Below, in pieces: positions 17,099 through 26,343 of a stretch of 36,217 bases of DNA. A program made the position numbers and the translations under genes. Origin of the DNA: a virus. Position 1 is the first letter of the stretch. Each line of letters opens with the position of its first letter. The DNA lies in IMG/VR virus record IMGVR_UViG_3300015263_000185, positions 1 through 36,217 of that record; one strand, 5' to 3'. The notes under the pieces were generated by a model. That model had not been told where the DNA came from. It ran no database searches and saw only the letters and a list, made by a program, of their open reading frames with translations.

Positions 17099-20000
17099 TT
17101 ATCCATCCGGTGTAGCAATGATTCTCAGATTAGTCACAACTGGAACCACGGTGGAGTCTGCGGTTAACAGACATACCTTGATAGCAAATGACTTGAACTT
17201 ACCGCCGATTGGGTACTGAGTACCATTTTCGGTGTACTTGAGTGTATTCTCCAACAGGTCTGGACGGAATACCATTTCGACCAATTGATTAGCATCCTTC
17301 GAATACTTTTCAACTGGTCTTAGCATACGTACCCAAGACTTGTCCGAGAACCTTTCGGGGTCTTCATTACCAAGAACCTTGTAATATACCTGAATGTCCG
17401 TATTAATTGGACGGACACAATCCATGAATACTCTCAAGTCGCCCGATTCGAAACCTTCTTCCAGCGTAATTTGGCGAGTGACGTACTTGGCACGAATGTT
17501 ACCACCACGCTTTCCAGTTTCACCCTGCGCAACTGCGGTAGCTGTAACGAGTCCGCTCGTAGCGTTACCACTTGCGATAGATACTAACGGAGTCTCGACA
17601 TAGCCGCTACCCGAAGAGTTGACCACGATGTAGTTGACACTTTCCGATCCATCCGTGTTAGCTACCGCAAAGCCATCAGCACCGGTTCCCTGTCCACCCG
17701 TTATAGTGACGTTGTAGAAACCGATATTCCAGTTCAGACTACCATCCTCATATGCGTAATAAGTCTGTCTAAACAGATGCGCAGCCGCATTCAGTGTGTT
17801 ATTGGAAGAGCCGATGACAACATTTGATGGGCTAGCCAATGTTGCTGTCGCATTGTATCCAGCACCGCGATTGGTGATAGAAATAATGTTATTGGAAACA
17901 CCACCATTGTTTACATCATGTTCGCCAACGATAATTGAGAACGAATCCTTATTGAAAATTGGTGAAACGTCGGTATCAGAAGATGCGAACTCCACCAATA
18001 CATTGAGGCTGTTTACATTTCCAAGAATGATCTTACGAGTGTTCAGGAAGTTTGCTGACGATTCCTTGGTGGATGCGTCGAGCAACTTGCCGTATTCGAA
18101 GATTTCCTGTGGCGAAATATAAGTGTAGTTATCGTAATTGCTGTTCGACTTGTAGACGCCCTTCACCTTGAAATCAATGCTGCCGACAGGGAAAGTCAGC
18201 TTGTTGGTGTTCAGAAGCAGGCGATCCACATTCATGTTAGCAAGTGGTGCATCCTTGAGGTTGAACAGGGCAGAACCGCTGCTCTGGAAAGTTGCCTTGT
18301 TGATGCGGAACATCAGGTCTTCATTCTGGTACGGTGTCCATGTCGTTGCATTCTGCGAACGGAAGAACGAACCAGAGTATGGCTGCTCGGAGATACGACG
18401 AGGCGGATCAGCACCAAGCACCGAACCACCGAGTTCTGCAATGTAGCACTCATATTCTGGCGAATCGGAGTACACGATCAGTGCGTATTCGGTATCTGGC
18501 TGTAGGTAGACCGGATCACTAAATGGGAAGTTCGTAATCGTATCTGGATCGTCAATAGATGGCGAGGTCGAAACCTTAACATCCTTAGCCTTGACCGTAG
18601 AAACGGCTAGGTAGTCCTTGGTTGGGAATCCATTGCTGCAACGTGCGATCTTGACCGACACCGGTAGCTGCATGGAGCCGCGAGCCAAGGATGGCTTCGC
18701 ACCGAAGAACAGGTCAACGGATGTTACGAACACACCGTAGCTGACCTTGTTGCTCTTTGGCTTAGGCGTAAAGAACGTCTGTGCGATTGGGTCGCCCGAG
18801 CGGAAACGCGGCACAACTCTTGGTCGAACACGCGGAGTTGGCGTGATGATAGGTGGCGTAACCGGAGTTGGAGAGATTGGCTCTTCGGTTGGTGGCGGCG
18901 GCTTAACTGGATTGTCCGGTGGAACCGGTGGAACTGGAATTACAATTGGCGTAGTTGGAAATTGTAGATTCAAGTTCTGCAATGCATTCTGCAAACCAGC
19001 CGTGGTGAACTTAGCTGCTGCCTTCATTGTATAGTCGCTGTCCTCAAGAACGTTGGTGTCCGTGATTGTGAATACACGCTCACCAGTCTTGAACTTGAAG
19101 TTTGGTTCTTCTGGAATGTTCAGAATACCACACAGAGTACCATTCTCATCAACGTAGTGGTTGCCAATGCTGTACTTGGTATTACACGTTGGGGCGACAA
19201 GTAGCGCATCCGCGATAGTGACAGTATTTCCGGTAACTGCGGTAATACGACGGAACTGCCCCAAGCCTGTTCCTGCCGTGAAGTAAATCAGGTTTCCAAC
19301 TGCGGTGGTTACGTTTGCAGTAGAACTGAGGTACAATGTAGTACCTGTTCCAGAAGTGTTAGCCACATTAGAGAACAAACCAGAGGAATGTTCATGCGAT
19401 ACGATGGAAACGCGCTTTGCAGTGTTGGCAGTGGAAACCAGAATGTCGCCATTGGCAAAGTTGTAATAACGATATCCAGTACCCACGGTCATCAGAGCAG
19501 CCGAATTGGAAGAGTTCCAGATACGAGACTGAACGTTTGTGGTAGTGGTATTGACATTCATCTTACCTCTTACTGGACTGATAACAAGCAATCCAGTAGA
19601 GGGTCCACCAGCAGTAGAGTAATATTCAACCTTACCGACGAATGTTGCGCGTTCGAAGTTGCGAGTTCCGTCCGAAGACTGGAAGATCATGTCGCCATTA
19701 GCAAATGAAGATGCGGTCACGTTACCGGAGATATTAGCCTGAATGTAATTCTCATTAACGTACAGGATGTTCTCGCCGGAATTACCGATTACGCGAACGA
19801 AATTGTTGGTAGATAGGCAGAAGAGTCCTTCATTCTGCTCAAAGATATCAGAGGTATTCTGGTTGACAACGCGGCTGATGTTTGCGTACATGAATGTCTG
19901 ACCAACCGCACTGACATTTCCATGAACGCTCGCAGCCTCAATATAAACGTTGGCATCTTCATCGAAGTTACCAGACATGCTCTTGACGAGCAAGGTGGTA

Positions 20001-20308
20001 TTAGCTGACGTATACGTATCAACAACGGCTGAGAAAGTTGGCGACAGGTTAGAGGAACCCTGATATAGAATGTCACCAGCAACCGGTGGACTTGCCCCCG
20101 TATTTGGCGTTACAGTCAGTACCTTCTTAGAGTTGAGTACAATCCTGTTACCCTTCTGAGTAAACAGGTTCATAGCAACGTCATCAAACCAGATTCTTGC
20201 CAACCTGTTTGGACGCAGATTGTCGGCGTCGAACATAACGTCCTGCCGACGAATATACGGAATCAGCGTTGATTCTGAAATGAGCTTACCTTGGGTAATG
20301 TCTGCCAT
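17099..20308 (-). CDS. Large baseplate-associated/fibre-attachment protein (1069 aa)
   Basis: The N-terminus SESTLIPYIRRQDVMFDADN, then RPNRLARIWFDDVAMN, matches large virion proteins of cyanophage-like T4 relatives. Residues 61-128 form a beta module also found in the gp7-like protein. A proline-rich hinge lies at about 450-505 (PVPPVPPDNPV, PPPPTEEP). It is followed by DPIAQTFFTPKPKS and GVFVTSVDLFFGAKPS, and a C-terminal half with repeated GxGY beta motifs (NRGAGYNATATL, SSGSGYVETPLVSI). It follows the DUF4815 gene after 11 nt, with AAGGT as the ribosome binding site. It lies where T4 has genes 9 and 10, so it may form the connector or peripheral baseplate ring; no sequence match to gp9 or gp10 is claimed. 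Confidence 0.75.
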   Translation of the reverse strand: MADITQGKLISESTLIPYIRRQDVMFDADNLRPNRLARIWFDDVAMNLFTQKGNRIVLNSKKVLTVTPNTGASPPVAGDILYQGSSNLSPTFSAVVDTYTSANTTLLVKSMSGNFDEDANVYIEAASVHGNVSAVGQTFMYANISRVVNQNTSDIFEQNEGLFCLSTNNFVRVIGNSGENILYVNENYIQANISGNVTASSFANGDMIFQSSDGTRNFERATFVGKVEYYSTAGGPSTGLLVISPVRGKMNVNTTTTNVQSRIWNSSNSAALMTVGTGYRYYNFANGDILVSTANTAKRVSIVSHEHSSGLFSNVANTSGTGTTLYLSSTANVTTAVGNLIYFTAGTGLGQFRRITAVTGNTVTIADALLVAPTCNTKYSIGNHYVDENGTLCGILNIPEEPNFKFKTGERVFTITDTNVLEDSDYTMKAAAKFTTAGLQNALQNLNLQFPTTPIVIPVPPVPPDNPVKPPPPTEEPISPTPVTPPIITPTPRVRPRVVPRFRSGDPIAQTFFTPKPKSNKVSYGVFVTSVDLFFGAKPSLARGSMQLPVSVKIARCSNGFPTKDYLAVSTVKAKDVKVSTSPSIDDPDTITNFPFSDPVYLQPDTEYALIVYSDSPEYECYIAELGGSVLGADPPRRISEQPYSGSFFRSQNATTWTPYQNEDLMFRINKATFQSSGSALFNLKDAPLANMNVDRLLLNTNKLTFPVGSIDFKVKGVYKSNSNYDNYTYISPQEIFEYGKLLDASTKESSANFLNTRKIILGNVNSLNVLVEFASSDTDVSPIFNKDSFSIIVGEHDVNNGGVSNNIISITNRGAGYNATATLASPSNVVIGSSNNTLNAAAHLFRQTYYAYEDGSLNWNIGFYNVTITGGQGTGADGFAVANTDGSESVNYIVVNSSGSGYVETPLVSIASGNATSGLVTATAVAQGETGKRGGNIRAKYVTRQITLEEGFESGDLRVFMDCVRPINTDIQVYYKVLGNEDPERFSDKSWVRMLRPVEKYSKDANQLVEMVFRPDLLENTLKYTENGTQYPIGGKFKSFAIKVCLLTADSTVVPVVTNLRIIATPDG

Positions 20309-20319
20309 GTTATTTTACC

Positions 20320-23300
20320 TTAAAACTTTTCCACTGTACTCAGTGCTGCCATGTTGTGGTGCAGTATGTAGGCACCTTCCTTCTCACCCGCCCAAAAACT
20401 GTTGTTATGTGCGTCAATGACACGAACGAACTTGACACCAGCATCTTCCACGCTAACAACCTTATTCCAGTAAGTCATACCATCCTTGAACACTGCAACT
20501 GCCTTACCAAGAACATCTGGTGCAAGATGTAGTCCCTGTAGGGTTGGCAATGGAGCCGTAGTCGAGCAGACCAGCGAAGTGCCATCTTCCGTGACCACAC
20601 GAACGCATGGTTGCAGTTCGATTGCACCCTTACGCACTTCACCAACGAATACTGCAAGATTAGTCTCATTAGCCAGCCAAATCTTGAACCCATCCTGTAG
20701 CTGATAAGCTTGACGAATTTCACTGTTGTTCCATACCTGTCCATCAACCCACGGAATGTAGGATTCCAGAGCAACGCAACCACCACCGCCACTAAATCTC
20801 GTAGCCCTAACAGTAGAGGTAGTAACTGTTGGTAGTGGGGTGACTGTTGGCTGCGGTGCAGGCTCCTTGACTGTGATCAGTGTACGCAGAACATCGAAGA
20901 TCGTCCTGCTGCGCGTGGTCGTAGGAGCAGGCTGCGGAGCAATGACCGGAGTCGGAGTTGGTATAATGACCGGCAGCGTGAACCAAGTGTTCTGTGCTGG
21001 CGGATCAGTTGCAGGCGTAGTGATAATCTGGTTAGCTGCATTGGTAGAAGGTACTGGAACCGTGACCTGTGGAGCAGGCTCCGCAATCTGGTTCGCAATG
21101 CGCTCGGCATTGAAGATTTCACGAACGCGACCATCAATCTCAGGCGCACGGAGTACGTCTGGCTTGAGAGTTTCTGATACCCAATAATCAATGTCAGGAT
21201 TCAAGCGAACATCACCCACAAACTGTGCAAACAGGAATGGCTGCACAGAAATGAGCTTGTTGCTTGTAACTGGCTGTGACACCATTTCTTCCTCGGTGTA
21301 ATTCAGAGTCAAAGTCTTATTGCGACGATTGACGTTAGAACCACTCACCAAATTAAGACCAAATGAACTGTTCTTGATGTAAGGGCGCATTTCACCCTCT
21401 TCCATCGTCACATTGAAGTCGGGGTCTTGATAATCAGCAATGTTGAAATTCTTGAAACCTTCGCCAATGATACCGAACTTTTCCTTTTCAGTCTTACCAT
21501 CATCATACTTGGTATCATCATACATTGCCATAGATTCAATGTTGTTCAGAGCAGTGTAGTATTCGATAGCCTGAACGCGCTTGTCAATGCGAGCGATATC
21601 CTTCATGGTATAACGCTTAGTCTCATTGTAGCGCATACGAATGTCATCCACACGCGCAACGAATGGCGGCAGATAGATCGTATACAGAGTCATTGCGTCA
21701 TCCGTATCATCTGGTGGGACCGGCTGTGGAGCCGAGACACCCTTAAGAATACGGAATTCCTTGTTCTTCGACAGTACCAGTTTGTCAATACGAGGTAGAT
21801 AGTAGCTGAAACTTAACTCGCAAGACGAATCTGGCGCGGGAATTCTTGGAATATCCAGTGCAGTTGGGCTACCAATCTGGCGTACTGGACGGAAGTCCAG
21901 ACAGTCGCGCAGGAAGTATACGTAGCCATCATTTGAGTAGTATACCGGAATGTTACCATCTTCATATACATCCGCTTCATATGACTCAACAGAGAAGTAG
22001 CTTGTTCCAACGCCATCATGCTCAAAGAAGTCAACGTGGACAAGCATCTTTGCATTAGGTGATGGATACCCCTGCTTGAGAATGAGCTTGCAGTGATCGT
22101 ATAGCTCATCAGACTGTCCATAGTCAACAACGAAGTTATCAGTGATATCCTGATAATTCGTAGAATCTGGATTATCAGCGTAGGTTCCAGCCAGAACCTT
22201 ACGAATTTTGACTACATCAGGAACATACAGATTGATGCTATCACCGGGATAAATTGCGGTCACATTTGGATCAACCACGTAGATTAGACCATGTTCAACG
22301 TTCATTTCAACACGATTTACCGAATCAATGGTCACGGTATGATCAATATTTACTGCCGTGTTTGCTGGATAATTATAAGGTGAAACAGACAGGTTGGTGT
22401 TACTGCGGAACGTCTTGGTTCTGCGGCTATCCTCTGCATCATTCACCTTGGTCATCACATAAATGTCCGTCTTGGTAATGGTTGATGCTGTATTGAATGT
22501 TAGTGAGCCACCAAGACCACCGACGATAGACACACCCTCGTTGACGGTGATTGGATAAATTGTACCATTGGCAGGACCGGAACCGGTATTAGCAGCTACA
22601 ACAATAATGAGATTATCTTCAAGGTTGCTGTTGGTACCAGACCAAGGAATGGACTCATCTGCATCGAAGTTGTGAACAAAGGTGGTATTACCAGCAGAGG
22701 TAGACCCAACAAGTCCCTCAACGTACTTGATGTAGTTATAATCTACATTTTGAATGCTGTTACGCTGAACAGTATTGCGTGGCAATGGGAAGAGCAATCC
22801 CTTACGAGCCGAATCAAAGAGTTCAGTCTGTCCGTCTAACAGTACAGATTGAATGGAAATGTTTGCGTGAGCATTAGCCGTTACACCATCAGTTTCCATG
22901 ATGGATTCAAGATCACCAATACCAAAGTTCAACTGGAATACAGTATTGGCTCCTGCCTTGGCACCCTCATCCCACGGACGATCTAATGTTCCAACTTTAC
23001 CGCTGTAATTCACGATCTTTCGAACCTGATTTACAACATTCGATGAATAGTCATATTGCGTGTAAACAACAACAGGATTGGTTGGAGTGCCAACAAGAGT
23101 TGATGTGAACGCGCTGTTGACGGTCAGCCAATCACCAGAAGAATCAATATATACTACTTCGCGGGACTCATCACCCACGCGAACGATATCACCGATGTTC
23201 AGGCTTGAGAATGCAGCAGCAGAGTTTGCGTTGACGCGAGTCGAATATGCAAATACGTTTGCTTGAGTAACACCAGCAACGGCTACGAGGTCAAGCGGCA

Positions 23301-24726
23301 GAACACTAACCGACACATTCAAATACGCATTGGTACATGCGCTGGCATGTGCGGGGAACAGAATGGTGTTAGCGTTGGTATCCGCACCAGAAACCTTGAA
23401 TACCTTTGGCTTGATGCTGATATCCGAGAAATAGAAGTTGAACACACCATTGGAGTCGGAATTAGCAACACCAGTCGTTTCAGGAATTGCGCGAGTAATT
23501 GCGCGAACCTTTGCAGTACCAATCTTGGTGTTTGGATAGCTGATTGTGTTACCGACGTTTACCTTGTCGCGAGTGACGCAATGTAGGTCAACAGATTCAA
23601 GCGCGTTGGTTGCAATGAACGCAACGTTCGAACCGAAGACATTCTTGAACTTGAGGTAATTGCCATAAGAGGTATCGAAATCAATGTCCACCATGGAACG
23701 AGTGTCAATGCCTTCTTCGCGTGGCTTTGCGACTTCCATGCGGAACGTGCCGATGGTTTCGAACTCAAATCCCTTGACGTAGGCTTTACCCGGCTCAAGG
23801 TTGATAATGTAGTTGTTTGAATCTGGTGCGTCAGAAACCGAAGCGCGGAATGGAACCACGGTGTAGTCACCGGATTCATCAAACGTTCTACGCGCAAGCG
23901 TCTTTTCGATTTCCGAGTAGATTGGATACTTGACTTGCTTGGTGATTGCACCGTTCTCTAGGCGCATCAACTCAAAGAACTTGGACTCGTCAACGGCAGT
24001 TGCAAGAGGTCGAGTCGAAAGCTGTAGATTGAACTGATAGCGATCTGCGCCGGGAGCCTGATAGTTGAAGCTGCCCTGCGCTGGATCAAGCAACGTAGAA
24101 TCCACACCATAGTCAATAACATCGTCACTGACTTCCAGACCAATCTTGACATTTGCATACTGTGTATATGCATCAACAACAGTGGTCTGTGGATTGATCT
24201 TGACAAAGAATCCGTCTACGTAGAAGATACCGTCATTGATCGAAACGATGGTGCCGAAGCCAGATGCAGATGAACCCTGCAACCTTGCTCTTGTGGTGGT
24301 TCCGGCAATGCGGAATACGTCACCGTCGCTAAATGCAACACCGGAGAGATACTTGATCATCAGGGTTGGAACGCCACCCGATGGGAAATACGATGCGAGA
24401 ACCTTAGCCTGAACCACAGAATCGGAGTCACGCAGAATAACCTTACCAACAAAATCGTCTACTTCAACGTCTTCGGTGTCATAGGTTTCTTCCAGCTTGA
24501 TGTAAACCACGTTGTTGTCCAACGCAAGGTTGCCACCAACCACAGGAGAACCGTCAGCAAAGATGTGGTCGCCAAACGACTTGATCTGGTTCTGTAGAAT
24601 GGACTGAATCTGAGTCAGTTCACGCGCCTGAACCGCATATCCCGGCTTGAACAGAATACGCAGATAGTTATTATCTTTCGCGTTTAACTCAAAATCGTCA
24701 TTATAGGGGTCTACATTGAATTCCAT
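20320..24726 (-). CDS. DUF4815 baseplate/fibre protein with C-terminal Hint domain (1468 aa)
   Basis: The N-terminus (FNVDPYNDDFELNAKDNNYL, then RILFKPGYAVQARELTQIQS) is the hallmark of DUF4815 proteins, large virion proteins of cyanophages and other big T4-like phages. The body is beta-rich. Residues about 1030-1180 include a helical stretch (TMKDIARIDKRVQAIEYYTA). A proline/threonine-rich linker (about 1205-1312) leads to GGGG-Cys1317, the start of a Hint domain that ends in ILHHN at 1458, followed by only ten residues. The ribosome binding site is AAGAGAG. It lies between gp8 and the 1069-aa protein. Role: probably a peripheral baseplate or fibre-anchoring component; the Hint tail suggests autoprocessing or a remnant of it. 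Confidence 0.85.
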   Translation of the reverse strand: MEFNVDPYNDDFELNAKDNNYLRILFKPGYAVQARELTQIQSILQNQIKSFGDHIFADGSPVVGGNLALDNNVVYIKLEETYDTEDVEVDDFVGKVILRDSDSVVQAKVLASYFPSGGVPTLMIKYLSGVAFSDGDVFRIAGTTTRARLQGSSASGFGTIVSINDGIFYVDGFFVKINPQTTVVDAYTQYANVKIGLEVSDDVIDYGVDSTLLDPAQGSFNYQAPGADRYQFNLQLSTRPLATAVDESKFFELMRLENGAITKQVKYPIYSEIEKTLARRTFDESGDYTVVPFRASVSDAPDSNNYIINLEPGKAYVKGFEFETIGTFRMEVAKPREEGIDTRSMVDIDFDTSYGNYLKFKNVFGSNVAFIATNALESVDLHCVTRDKVNVGNTISYPNTKIGTAKVRAITRAIPETTGVANSDSNGVFNFYFSDISIKPKVFKVSGADTNANTILFPAHASACTNAYLNVSVSVLPLDLVAVAGVTQANVFAYSTRVNANSAAAFSSLNIGDIVRVGDESREVVYIDSSGDWLTVNSAFTSTLVGTPTNPVVVYTQYDYSSNVVNQVRKIVNYSGKVGTLDRPWDEGAKAGANTVFQLNFGIGDLESIMETDGVTANAHANISIQSVLLDGQTELFDSARKGLLFPLPRNTVQRNSIQNVDYNYIKYVEGLVGSTSAGNTTFVHNFDADESIPWSGTNSNLEDNLIIVVAANTGSGPANGTIYPITVNEGVSIVGGLGGSLTFNTASTITKTDIYVMTKVNDAEDSRRTKTFRSNTNLSVSPYNYPANTAVNIDHTVTIDSVNRVEMNVEHGLIYVVDPNVTAIYPGDSINLYVPDVVKIRKVLAGTYADNPDSTNYQDITDNFVVDYGQSDELYDHCKLILKQGYPSPNAKMLVHVDFFEHDGVGTSYFSVESYEADVYEDGNIPVYYSNDGYVYFLRDCLDFRPVRQIGSPTALDIPRIPAPDSSCELSFSYYLPRIDKLVLSKNKEFRILKGVSAPQPVPPDDTDDAMTLYTIYLPPFVARVDDIRMRYNETKRYTMKDIARIDKRVQAIEYYTALNNIESMAMYDDTKYDDGKTEKEKFGIIGEGFKNFNIADYQDPDFNVTMEEGEMRPYIKNSSFGLNLVSGSNVNRRNKTLTLNYTEEEMVSQPVTSNKLISVQPFLFAQFVGDVRLNPDIDYWVSETLKPDVLRAPEIDGRVREIFNAERIANQIAEPAPQVTVPVPSTNAANQIITTPATDPPAQNTWFTLPVIIPTPTPVIAPQPAPTTTRSRTIFDVLRTLITVKEPAPQPTVTPLPTVTTSTVRATRFSGGGGCVALESYIPWVDGQVWNNSEIRQAYQLQDGFKIWLANETNLAVFVGEVRKGAIELQPCVRVVTEDGTSLVCSTTAPLPTLQGLHLAPDVLGKAVAVFKDGMTYWNKVVSVEDAGVKFVRVIDAHNNSFWAGEKEGAYILHHNMAALSTVEKF
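20353..20778 (-). other. Hint (intein/hedgehog-like) domain at the protein C-terminus
   Basis: Cys1317 in GGGGCVALES starts block A. CVRVVTEDGTSLVCSTTAPL is the block-B-like region, with Ala where inteins have His. YWNKVVSVEDAG and FWAGEKEGAYILHHN are the block F/G-like end with the terminal His-Asn. The next residue is Met, so a splicing nucleophile is absent. Confidence 0.75.
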
Positions 24727-24737
24727 TGCTTACTCTC

Positions 24738-26342
24738 TTAGAATGATAGGATTAACCTGATCTGCTCGGTTTGGTTCTCATTACGAACAATTTTTTGCCT
24801 ATTCTCAATATATAGGATATCTCCCGCAAACAGGCTTACATCAGGCTCTTCTGTGCCTAGAATCGTCGCGCTGGCATTGGAAACGGTACCGTACAGGGTA
24901 CTGCCGACAGTCACATTACCAGACAGATTATTCACGTATAGTTCGTTCGTATTAGGCTCCCAATGAACCACTACGGCTGTGAATGCAGGATCACCCGAAG
25001 CACCAATGTACACCGTTTCGTCATTACTGTAGTTTGATGTACCGGGGTCCGTCAAACTCAACTTAGTGGTGGTTCTGTAAACCGAATCATTCGCATACAA
25101 CCCATTCGCAGTTAGTGGATCACGTACCAGTATGATCTGACGGAAATCGAATGGATCAACATCTGTTCCTACTGGAATCGTTCCCGATTCGGTTCCCTCA
25201 AGGTCTACCGATATCATAATGGAAAAGCATCCAAGTTCCTTTGCCGGATTGCTGCCATGTCCACCATACGGTGAAATTGCTACCTCAAGATTAGCTGATG
25301 TTCCGTTTGCTAGCTGATCAGGATCGTCAATGACAATCTCAGCCGTAGTATAGTCGCTACCACCATTAAGTATATTTATGTCGGTAATGACACCAGATTC
25401 AACCCTCGCTGAAACTGTCGCGCCGGTTCCATCACCAACAACGGTCAGAATTGCGAGCGAATTTGAATTACCTGATTCGCCATTGTCGAGGAAGTATCCA
25501 GTGCCGCCATCCACGATGTTGATAACGTCAATACGACCACTAACAGCACCAGCAACCACCGAAGCATCTTCTACGACAGGCATCCAGTTTTTGGTGAAGA
25601 ACTTCTGCTTCAAGCCATACGGAATGGTGTACAGATACTTCCACTTGTAACCATCACCCGTTTCGATGTACGGATTTTCTGGCAACTGTCCGTCAATGTC
25701 AATTGTCGGCTCAACTGTGGAATTCGCTTCATAGTTGTTGAACAGGCACTTGAAGACCTGATCCTTGCTATTACGCACATAGAAGTTATTCGCGAATTGC
25801 GGATAGGTGTTCGAAATACGAATTGCGGCTGTATTGGTGTAGGCAGTGGAAACGTTGGTATTGATCACCACTGCCGTTGCGTTAATGAAACCAACAACTT
25901 CCTTAGACTCATGCCCAATCTGAATTACATTTCCGGTTGCGAGGTTTCCGGTAAAGACTGCTGTGTTCGAATAAACGATATTTCCGGTAGCATCCACGGT
26001 TCCGATGGAAAGATGCGCTTCGTGTGAAAATAGTGCTTGATTGTCCGAATATGGATCGTAATGAATGCCAGAAATCCAATCCCTGCGCGGAACGACCAGA
26101 TACATTGACGCAGACTCAACCTTCTTCATGGCTACCATGTCACGCCAGACCTGATTTGCATAATTGGTAGAAAATATGATACCCTCAATCTCATCAACTT
26201 CTTCTGGATCAACGGCATCACCCCAACGAATCGGACGACCAATACCCATATAGGTATTAGCAGCCGTCGTAAAGATGTTGCTCTTGATGTTTTCCACTAT
26301 CTCAAATTTTAGCAGTGGAGTGATATTGATTTTATCATGCAT
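24738..26342 (-). CDS. 8: Baseplate wedge protein gp8
   Basis: This 534-aa protein carries the conserved landmarks of T4 gp8 in order: VVPRRDW (83-89), VFKCLFNN (196-203), ETGDGYKWKYLYTIP (227-241) and the C-terminal GDILYIENRQKIV followed by QTEQIRLILSF, close to T4's 'GEMIYMENRPPI...DQTEEINILFTF'. T4 gp8 is 334 aa, so about 200 residues are inserted, mostly beta modules at 100-180 and 260-480 (GDGTGATVSARVESG, SGNVTVGSTLYG). gp8 forms a dimer in each wedge and binds gp7 and gp10. One base separates it from the gp7-like gene upstream, as expected for T4 order 6-7-8. Confidence 0.92.
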   Translation of the reverse strand: MHDKINITPLLKFEIVENIKSNIFTTAANTYMGIGRPIRWGDAVDPEEVDEIEGIIFSTNYANQVWRDMVAMKKVESASMYLVVPRRDWISGIHYDPYSDNQALFSHEAHLSIGTVDATGNIVYSNTAVFTGNLATGNVIQIGHESKEVVGFINATAVVINTNVSTAYTNTAAIRISNTYPQFANNFYVRNSKDQVFKCLFNNYEANSTVEPTIDIDGQLPENPYIETGDGYKWKYLYTIPYGLKQKFFTKNWMPVVEDASVVAGAVSGRIDVINIVDGGTGYFLDNGESGNSNSLAILTVVGDGTGATVSARVESGVITDINILNGGSDYTTAEIVIDDPDQLANGTSANLEVAISPYGGHGSNPAKELGCFSIMISVDLEGTESGTIPVGTDVDPFDFRQIILVRDPLTANGLYANDSVYRTTTKLSLTDPGTSNYSNDETVYIGASGDPAFTAVVVHWEPNTNELYVNNLSGNVTVGSTLYGTVSNASATILGTEEPDVSLFAGDILYIENRQKIVRNENQTEQIRLILSF

Positions 26343-26343
26343 G

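Noticed and set aside
20353-20778. A functional splicing intein
   Set aside because: No Cys, Ser or Thr follows the terminal Asn, the block-B His is replaced, and only ten residues follow, so no C-extein of meaning exists.
25373-25380. Second CATAAATA box inside gp8
   Set aside because: It lies in the coding sequence (DINILN) with no gene start close downstream; likely chance.
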